Positions 58,436 to 64,000 of a DNA stretch of 64,000 bases are shown piece after piece. The position numbers and the translations under genes were made by a program. How positions within the stretch are numbered: the first letter of the stretch is position 1; every line of letters begins with the position of its first letter. This stretch comes from Cupriavidus necator N-1 (GTDB lineage: Bacteria; Pseudomonadota; Gammaproteobacteria; Burkholderiales; Burkholderiaceae). The stretch is taken from positions 372,001 through 436,000 of the forward strand of contig NC_015726.1 in the NCBI RefSeq assembly GCF_000219215.1. The letters are read 5' to 3'. Under the pieces are notes generated by a model. That model made no database searches. It had not been told where the DNA came from and saw only the letters and a list, made by a program, of their open reading frames with translations.

Positions 58436-59350
58436 TCAGCCGCGTCCGGCCGCCACATAGGCGCCGGTGCGGTGCAGTTCGCCCTCGGCCTGCTCCAGCG
58501 CGCGGATTGCGCCCTTGCCCTTGCGTGCAAGCAGCTGCTCGACCAGGGCCTCGACCATGGCCACGCCGGCGGTGACGGACGGGAAGAACGATGGGCTTTC
58601 CACCGAGAACAGCAGCGTGCAGTCTGCCGCCAGCGCGATCGGCGCGACCGTGCTGTCGGTCAGCGCGATCACCTTGCAGCCGCACTCGCGCGCGGCCGCG
58701 GCGACCCGGATGCTCTCCTGCGAGTAGGGGGCAAAGCTGACCACCAGCACCGCATCCTTGGGCGCCAGGCCGCGCAGCTCCATCTCCAGCGTGCCGGCAT
58801 CGGCGCGGATCAGGTGCACGGTGCTGCGGAACAGCCGGTAGACATAGTGGAAGGTGAACGCGATCGGGAAGCACGAGCGGAAACCCGCCACATGCACGCA
58901 CGCCGCATGCGACAGCAGTTCCGCCGCTTGCTGCAGCGTCTTCTCATTGCTGGTGGCGATCATGTCGAGGTTGTGGTGCTGCGCGTCCAGCATCTCGCCC
59001 AGCATGCGGCTGGCGCTGCTTTCACGCACCACCTTGCGCGCGCGGCGCGCGTACGGCTGGCTGCCGCCGCGCAGCGCATCAACGAACAACTCACGCAGCC
59101 CCTGCCAGCCCTCGAAGCCGAGATGCTGCGACAGCCGCACCAGGGTGGCAGGCTGCACCCCGGCACTGGCCGCGATCTTGCGCATCGACAGCACCGCCAC
59201 GTCCTGCGGATGGTCGAGCAGGTAGCGCGCCCCGCCCTGGAACTGCGTGCTGAGGGTGGGGAAGTTGCTGCGCAGCAGCGCCAGCAGGGCGTCCAGGTCC
59301 TGCGGCGGCGCTTGCGGCGATGGGGTGGGGCTGTCGGGCGGCATGGGCAT
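58436..59350 (-). CDS. MurR/RpiR family transcriptional regulator
   Basis: The 304-residue regulator has an N-terminal HTH_6 domain (VAVLSMRKIAASAGVQPATLVRLSQHLGFEGWQGLRELF) and a C-terminal SIS domain (CVHVAGFRSCFPIAFTFHYV, DAVLVVSFAPYSQESI). SIS domains bind phosphosugars or related ligands. The gene ends 15 bases from the convergent amino-acid binding-protein gene, so it may control it; the ligand is unknown. Confidence 0.9.
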   Translation of the reverse strand: MPMPPDSPTPSPQAPPQDLDALLALLRSNFPTLSTQFQGGARYLLDHPQDVAVLSMRKIAASAGVQPATLVRLSQHLGFEGWQGLRELFVDALRGGSQPYARRARKVVRESSASRMLGEMLDAQHHNLDMIATSNEKTLQQAAELLSHAACVHVAGFRSCFPIAFTFHYVYRLFRSTVHLIRADAGTLEMELRGLAPKDAVLVVSFAPYSQESIRVAAAARECGCKVIALTDSTVAPIALAADCTLLFSVESPSFFPSVTAGVAMVEALVEQLLARKGKGAIRALEQAEGELHRTGAYVAAGRG

Positions 59351-59635
59351 TCCGGATTCGGTGTTTGTAACGATTGTTGCACAGGTGCACCCGGGCGCGC
59401 ATCGGGCCAGTCGAACCAGGGCGGGTCAGGGTTCCCCCTCACTGCCGGATAACGTCTGCCGCATGCCTTGGCTGTATGCCCTGTGCAGATCCCGTAACGC
59501 CACTGTCTGTTCGCTACAACGCCGGCCAGCCGGCATCATATTTTCCTTACCCACTTGGCGGATCGTGACTTACACTCCGCGCCATAACCTCCGGAATTCG
59601 GTCAACCGGAACATAATTGGTATCGGAGCGCGAGC

Positions 59636-60157
59636 ATGGGACATAGAAGCCCGGCAGTGCGACACGGCGGGAGGGTCAACTCGTCGTTTCGGGTCATTGG
59701 GGAAGTTGGGGCAACCGGCAATCCATGCCGGGGCTGGCGCCTGCGCGGCGCCAGGGCAGCGCATGGCTTCACGCTGATCGAGGTGATGATCACGGTGGCG
59801 ATCATTGCCATTCTTGCCGCCGTCGCCATTCCAAATTACAGCCGTCACGTCGTGCGCTCGCACCGGGCCGCAATCGAGTCCTTCATGCTGGAGGTCTCGG
59901 GCGCCCAGGAGCGCTACCTGGTCGACAACCGCGCCTACGCCGCCAATCTGGGCACGCTGGGCATGTCGGTACCGGCCGCGCAGGCAACGCGCTACGACGT
60001 CGCCGTGACGCCAAACGCGGCGCTGCCGCCCGGCTACAGCATCGTGGCCACGCCCAAGGGCAGCCAGGTTGCCGGCGACGCCGACTGCGGCTCGCTGACG
60101 CTGACCAGTGCCGGCGCGAAATCCGCGTCTGGTTCAGGCACCGACTGCTGGAACTGA
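59636..60157 (+). CDS. pilE: Type IV pilin, PilE-like
   Basis: The 173-residue prepilin has the cleavage site HG|FTLIEVMITVAIIAILAAVAIP (cut after G44), with Glu5 of the mature protein, and C-terminal cysteines (DADCGSL, GTDCWN) that form the D-loop. The leader of 44 residues is much longer than usual; GGAGCGCGAGC before the ATG supports the start, and GTG at 59657 is the only shorter option seen. It is the first gene of a minor-pilin operon, ending three bases before the next ATG. Confidence 0.9.
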   Translation: MGHRSPAVRHGGRVNSSFRVIGEVGATGNPCRGWRLRGARAAHGFTLIEVMITVAIIAILAAVAIPNYSRHVVRSHRAAIESFMLEVSGAQERYLVDNRAYAANLGTLGMSVPAAQATRYDVAVTPNAALPPGYSIVATPKGSQVAGDADCGSLTLTSAGAKSASGSGTDCWN

Positions 60158-60159
60158 CC

Positions 60160-60654
60160 ATGCGGCGCGCCACGTTCCCGCCGTCTTCGCCCGGCCGGCC
60201 CACCCGCCGCGGCTTCACCCTGGTCGAACTGCTGTGCGCCATGTCGGTGCTGGCGATCCTGGCGGTCGCGGCGGCGCCGTCGTTCTCTTCACTGATCGCC
60301 AACCAGCGCGTGCGCGGCGCCTCGCTTGATCTGACCTCGGCGCTGCTGCTGGCGCGCAGCGAGGCGGTCAAGCGCAATGCCACGGTCACGCTGGCAGCCA
60401 CCGGTGCCGCCTGGACCGCCGGCTGGGCGGTCACCGCAGGCGCCGAGACGGTGCGCAGCTTCGGGCCCTACGGCGGCCTGACCATCACGCCCAGCGCTGC
60501 CGGGGCCCTTGCGCTTGGCAACGACGGCCGGCTCACGGGCGCGGCCATGACTTTCGAAGTGGCACCCAACGGCGATACGGCAGCGGCGTCGCGCGTCTGC
60601 GTGCAGGTCAGCGAGACTGGCCGCGTCGCCTCCGCCACGGGAGCCTGCTCATGA
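60160..60654 (+). CDS. fimT: Minor pilin FimT/GspH family
   Basis: The 164-residue prepilin has a Gly18|FTLVELLCAMSVLAILAVAAAPSF cleavage region and the GspH/FimT domain (RVRGASLDLTSALLLARSEAVKRNATVTL). The C-terminal region has two Cys. FimT-type pilins act in the priming complex and in DNA uptake in some species. Its stop overlaps pilV by four bases. Confidence 0.88.
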   Translation: MRRATFPPSSPGRPTRRGFTLVELLCAMSVLAILAVAAAPSFSSLIANQRVRGASLDLTSALLLARSEAVKRNATVTLAATGAAWTAGWAVTAGAETVRSFGPYGGLTITPSAAGALALGNDGRLTGAAMTFEVAPNGDTAAASRVCVQVSETGRVASATGACS

Positions 60655-61274
60655 AGCACAGAATCCCGCGGCTGCGGCCGCGCATGCCTGGCCGCCGCAC
60701 GCAGGGCGGCTTCCTGCTGATCGAGGTGCTGGTGGCGGTGGTGATCCTGCTGGTCGCGCTGCTTGGCACCGCCGGGCTAGTGGCGCGCTCGGGGCAGACC
60801 GAGATGGAGTCCTACCAGCGCGTGCAGGCGCTGGCGCTGCTGCAGGACATGGTTGCGCGCCTCAACGCCAACCGCCAGGTGGCATCGTGCTATGCCAACG
60901 GCGCGACCGGCATGCAGCTGGGCAGCGCGGCGGCGCCGCCGGCGGCGTGCACGCAGGGCACCGCCGCGCAGAAAGCTACCGCCGATGCGGACCTGCAGGC
61001 CTGGAACACGGCGCTGCTGGGTAGTGCCGAGAAGCGCCCGGGGGCCAGCGCCGCTGATGCCGCCCAGGCCGTCGGCGCCATGATCGGCGCGCGCGGCTGC
61101 ATCGAGACCGTGGACGCCGTCAACAATATCTACCGCATCACCGTGGCCTGGCAGGGCCTGGCCACCACTGGCGCGCCCGCGCTGGGCTGCGGCAAGGACC
61201 AGTATGGCAACGATGCCTATCGCCGCGCGGTCAGCACGCAGATCCGCGTCGGCACCCTCGGAACCGTGTCATGA
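60651..61274 (+). CDS. pilV: Minor pilin PilV
   Basis: The 207-residue prepilin has QGG|FLLIEVLVAVVILLVALLGTAG with the mature Glu, and conserved AGLVARSGQTEMESYQRVQAL. PilV is part of the pilus-tip priming complex with PilW and PilX. The ATG overlaps the fimT stop (ATGA), and its own stop overlaps pilW. Confidence 0.9.
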   Translation: MKHRIPRLRPRMPGRRTQGGFLLIEVLVAVVILLVALLGTAGLVARSGQTEMESYQRVQALALLQDMVARLNANRQVASCYANGATGMQLGSAAAPPAACTQGTAAQKATADADLQAWNTALLGSAEKRPGASAADAAQAVGAMIGARGCIETVDAVNNIYRITVAWQGLATTGAPALGCGKDQYGNDAYRRAVSTQIRVGTLGTVS

Positions 61275-62314
61275 GCCCCCTGCGCCTGTCCGCGCGCCGC
61301 CTGCGCCGCCAGCGCGGCATTTCGCTGGTCGAGCTGATGATCGGCATGACCATCGGCCTGGTGCTGCTGACCGCGCTGGCAAGCCTGTACTACGCCAACA
61401 GCCTGTCGCGCACCGAGTTCGTCAAGTCTGCCGAGCAGGTCGAAAACGGCCGCTACGCGCTGGAACAGATCCGGCGCGAAGTGGAGCTGGCGGGGTTCTT
61501 CGGCGCCGGCAGCATCGCGCGCGGCGCTACCGTGGCCGAGCCAGCGCTGTGCGCGGCAGACCCGGCGGCGCTGGGCTTCTCCGCGGCGGGTTTGACCGTG
61601 CCGCTGGCGCTGACGGGCTACGGCCCCGGGGTGGCGGCGGCATGCCTGCCTGACCTGGCGGCCACCTCCGAGGTGCTGGTGGTGCGGCGCGTATCGACCA
61701 CGCCGGTGGCCGCACCCACGCCGGGCGTGCCTTATCTGCAGGTCTCGGCCTGCCCGCAGGATACCAATTCCTTCGTCTTCGACGCCAGCGCCGCGGCGGC
61801 CTTCGGCCTGCGCACCAAGGCCTGCGATCCCGCCCAGCCGGCCGCGCTGCGACAGGCCGTGGTGCGCGTGTTCTACCTGGCGGGCTGCGACCGCTGCAGC
61901 AACGGCGGCGACGGCATCCCCACGCTGAAGATGGCCGAGCTGGTGGGCGGCGCGTTCCAGTCGCGCTCGGTCGCGCAGGGCGTGCAGGACATGCACCTGC
62001 AGTACGGCGTGGACCTGGACAGCAACGGCTCGGCCGACTGCTACGTGGCCGACCCCGGCGCCAACAACGCCGCGGCCTGCGCCACCGTGCCGGGCTATGA
62101 CTGGACCAACGCGCTCGCCAACTGGCGCAACGTCACCACCGTGCGCGTGAACCTGCTGGCGCGCACGCTGAAGCCCTCGGGCGGCCAGTCCGACAACCGC
62201 ACCTACGACGTGGGCCGCGCCGCCGCCAGCGGTCCGTTCAACGACGGTTTCAAGCGCCATGTGTACGCCCAGGTGGCGCGGCTGGTCAACGTGGCCGGAC
62301 TGCGCGAGCAATGA
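61271..62314 (+). CDS. pilW: Minor pilin PilW
   Basis: The 347-residue prepilin has a short leader and QRG|ISLVELMIGMTIGLVLLTALASLYY. The PilW domain includes the EQVENGRYALEQIRREVELAGFFG segment and a cysteine-rich middle (CDRCSNGGDG). The start overlaps pilV by four bases and the stop overlaps pilX by four. Confidence 0.92.
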   Translation: MSPLRLSARRLRRQRGISLVELMIGMTIGLVLLTALASLYYANSLSRTEFVKSAEQVENGRYALEQIRREVELAGFFGAGSIARGATVAEPALCAADPAALGFSAAGLTVPLALTGYGPGVAAACLPDLAATSEVLVVRRVSTTPVAAPTPGVPYLQVSACPQDTNSFVFDASAAAAFGLRTKACDPAQPAALRQAVVRVFYLAGCDRCSNGGDGIPTLKMAELVGGAFQSRSVAQGVQDMHLQYGVDLDSNGSADCYVADPGANNAAACATVPGYDWTNALANWRNVTTVRVNLLARTLKPSGGQSDNRTYDVGRAAASGPFNDGFKRHVYAQVARLVNVAGLREQ

Positions 62315-62904
62315 CCTCACCCCGCAAAGAGCAAGCAATGATCAAGCAATCGGGTCGCCAACCGCAGGGCCGGCCACTGCGCCGCGGGCAGGACGGGGTC
62401 ACGCTGGTCGTGACGCTGGTGTTTATGGTCCTGTTCCTGCTGATCGCCATGGCCATGGTCAATTCCGGGCTGGTCAACGTGAAAGTGGCCGCCAACCAGC
62501 AGCACACCGCCGAGGCGCGCGACGTGGCGCAGCAGGCGATCGAGCAGGTGATCAGCAACGATTTCACCAAGGCGCCGGCCGCGGTTGCGGTGCCGGTGGA
62601 CGTCAGCGGCGACGGCAAGGCGGACTACGTGGCACAGGTGGCGCAGCCAGAGTGCGTGACAAGCAAGCCAATGAAGAACGTTGAGCTCGACCTGAGCGAT
62701 GCCGACGACGTGTCTTGCCTGATCGGCAGCGGCGTGCAGAACACCGGGATCGTGACTGCAGGCAATAGCGGCGGCAATTCGCTGTGCAATGCCACGCAAT
62801 GGGATGTGGCGGCCACTGTCAACGATGCCGCCAATACCGGCACCGTTGCAACCGTGCACCAGGGCGTGGCGGTGCGCATGCCGACCGGTTCGGCCTGTCC
62901 GTGA
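62311..62904 (+). CDS. pilX: Pilus assembly protein PilX
   Basis: The 197-residue protein has an N-terminal hydrophobic helix (GVTLVVTLVFMVLFLLIAMAMVNSG) without the Glu5 of pilins, typical of PilX. An internal start at 62338 is possible. The C-terminal part has several cysteines. Translation is coupled to pilW. Confidence 0.88.
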   Translation: MTSPRKEQAMIKQSGRQPQGRPLRRGQDGVTLVVTLVFMVLFLLIAMAMVNSGLVNVKVAANQQHTAEARDVAQQAIEQVISNDFTKAPAAVAVPVDVSGDGKADYVAQVAQPECVTSKPMKNVELDLSDADDVSCLIGSGVQNTGIVTAGNSGGNSLCNATQWDVAATVNDAANTGTVATVHQGVAVRMPTGSACP

Positions 62905-62953
62905 CCGCGCAGGACACTACGACCTCTTCACCATCGATCGGACGGGAACCAGC

Positions 62954-64000
62954 ATGACGACCAACGCCTGCCGGCAGCGCCGCCTTGCGGCTTTCGCAAT
63001 CGCCCTGCTTACCTTTGCGGGCGTGAACCGCGCGCGCGCCGAGGACATCGACCTGTTCACCGGTCTGCAGACCAACGCCGGCACCAAGCCCAACGTGCTG
63101 CTGCTGCTGGACAACGCGTCCACCTGGAACGCCAGCACCACGATCAAGGGCTGCGACATTCCCGATGTGGTCAGCGCCAACAATGCCGGCACCGATGTCG
63201 GCGCGATCCAGTGCGCGCTGTACCGGGCGGTCAACACGCTCGTGACCAATCCGCAGCTCGCCGGCAACATCAACATGGGGCTGATGATGTTCGGCACCAG
63301 CACCAACACTGGCGGGATCTTCCGCTATCCGTCGGCGGCGCCCTATACGCTGCCGACCATGGATGCCACCAACGGTAACGCGTTCCTTCAGTACATCAAG
63401 AGCATCGACCGCCAGCGCGACAACTCGAACAACTCGCAGGTGGGCGGCGGCATGCAGGAGGCGTGGGCATTCTTCGCGGGCAAGAAGGGCTTGTCGGGCA
63501 CGCAGTACACGTCGCCGATCACCAACCCGTGCCAGAAGAATTTCGTCATTTACATCGCCAATGCGGTCAACAACGGCAAGCCGCAGGACACCGGCACGGA
63601 CGCCAAGGACGCGCTGGTGGCGGCCGGGGCCAACGCGACGCAGCTGACCACGCTCAAGCTGAATCCGGCCGCCAACAAGTACGAGAGCAACTGGGGTGAT
63701 GAATGGGCGCGGTTCATGTACCAGACGGACGTGAACGGCAATGTCGAGAACAACCAGAACATCATCACCTACACCATCGCCGTCACCGACGACAACAACC
63801 CGGACTATGTCGAGTCGACCCGCAGCATGGGCGACAACGGCGGCGGCAAGCGCTACGTGGTGAAGCTGGGAGACGTGCAGGCGCTGGTCGATGCGCTGCT
63901 GCAGATCTTCAACGAGATGCAGGCCGTCAACAACGTGTTCTCGTCGGTGAGCCTGCCGGTCAGCGTGAATGGGCAGGGCTCGTACCTGAACCAGATCTAC
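62954..64000 (+). CDS. pilY1: PilY1-like pilus tip adhesin, N-terminal part
   Basis: The frame starting at 62954 stays open to the window end (349 codons), so the C terminus is outside. A signal peptide (about residues 9-29) precedes a von Willebrand A-like region with NVLLLLDNAST, a MIDAS-like Asp-x-x-Ser-Thr. Further blocks are VGGGMQEAWAFF and ITYTIAVTDDNNPDYVESTRSMGDNGGGKRY. PilY1 works with PilVWX at the pilus tip in retraction control and surface sensing. The calcium-binding beta-propeller expected later is not visible. Confidence 0.88.
   Translation, partial: MTTNACRQRRLAAFAIALLTFAGVNRARAEDIDLFTGLQTNAGTKPNVLLLLDNASTWNASTTIKGCDIPDVVSANNAGTDVGAIQCALYRAVNTLVTNPQLAGNINMGLMMFGTSTNTGGIFRYPSAAPYTLPTMDATNGNAFLQYIKSIDRQRDNSNNSQVGGGMQEAWAFFAGKKGLSGTQYTSPITNPCQKNFVIYIANAVNNGKPQDTGTDAKDALVAAGANATQLTTLKLNPAANKYESNWGDEWARFMYQTDVNGNVENNQNIITYTIAVTDDNNPDYVESTRSMGDNGGGKRYVVKLGDVQALVDALLQIFNEMQAVNNVFSSVSLPVSVNGQGSYLNQIY

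Overview
The window looks like a chromosomal segment of a high-GC betaproteobacterium of the Burkholderiaceae, most probably Cupriavidus. The basis is the gene content and order: tpr-lolB-ispE-tRNA-Gln-prs-rplY-pth; kdsD-lptC-lptA-lptB-rpoN-hpf-ptsN-hprK-psiF-rapZ; uvrA / MFS / ssb. GC-rich codon use also fits. The species assignment is an inference made without a database.

Region 1 (1-42 kb) is core chromosome. It opens with the end of a fumarylacetoacetate-hydrolase-type gene and a zeta-class GST isomerase. Next come ftsY and, divergent from it, a pair of M16 peptidases (one with the zinc motif, one without), rsmD, coaD and a 2[4Fe-4S] ferredoxin. A Tat-exported PhoX-type protein follows. 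The minus-strand ribosome/nucleotide/envelope run pth-rplY-prs-tRNA-Gln-ispE-lolB-TPR comes next, then mutM, a dynamin-like GTPase, mutY, a LON-domain protein and rapZ. The minus-strand run from kdsD to hprK couples lipopolysaccharide export (lptABC, kdsD) with sigma-54 and nitrogen-PTS regulation (rpoN, hpf, ptsN, hprK). After this lie a KefB-type antiporter, an RHH protein, a DJ-1/PfpI protein, apt, a LysE exporter, a Na/Pi symporter with a PhoU-like tail, an adenosine-specific-kinase family protein, uvrA, an MFS transporter and ssb.

Region 2 (about 41.97-47.52 kb) is an insertion directly downstream of ssb and the most notable part of the window. Four overlapping genes encode three different large tyrosine recombinases and a small HTH/coiled-coil protein. 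This is the gene content of the ginABCD module of GInt-type genomic islands. The base composition is visibly more AT-rich than on either side. I see no cargo genes. The element appears bounded by a perfect 10-bp inverted repeat (TGTAAACAAC ... GTTGTTTACA), and the GTAAACAA core recurs near both ends. It may be a minimal, nearly cargo-less GInt.

Region 3 (47.6-59.4 kb) is accessory-type host DNA. It holds a porin with a strong palindrome before its start, a Bug-type and a BMP-type binding protein with no permease nearby, a membrane diguanylate cyclase, an RcnB-like protein and several small exported proteins. It also holds a collagen-like lipoprotein downstream of a Fur-box-like site, an ion-channel-like protein with an unusual filter, a membrane/papain-like fusion protein, a GltI-type amino-acid binding protein and an RpiR-family regulator.

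Region 4 (59.6 kb to the end) is a type IV pilus minor-pilin operon: a PilE-like pilin, fimT/gspH, pilV, pilW, pilX and the start of pilY1, which runs off the window.
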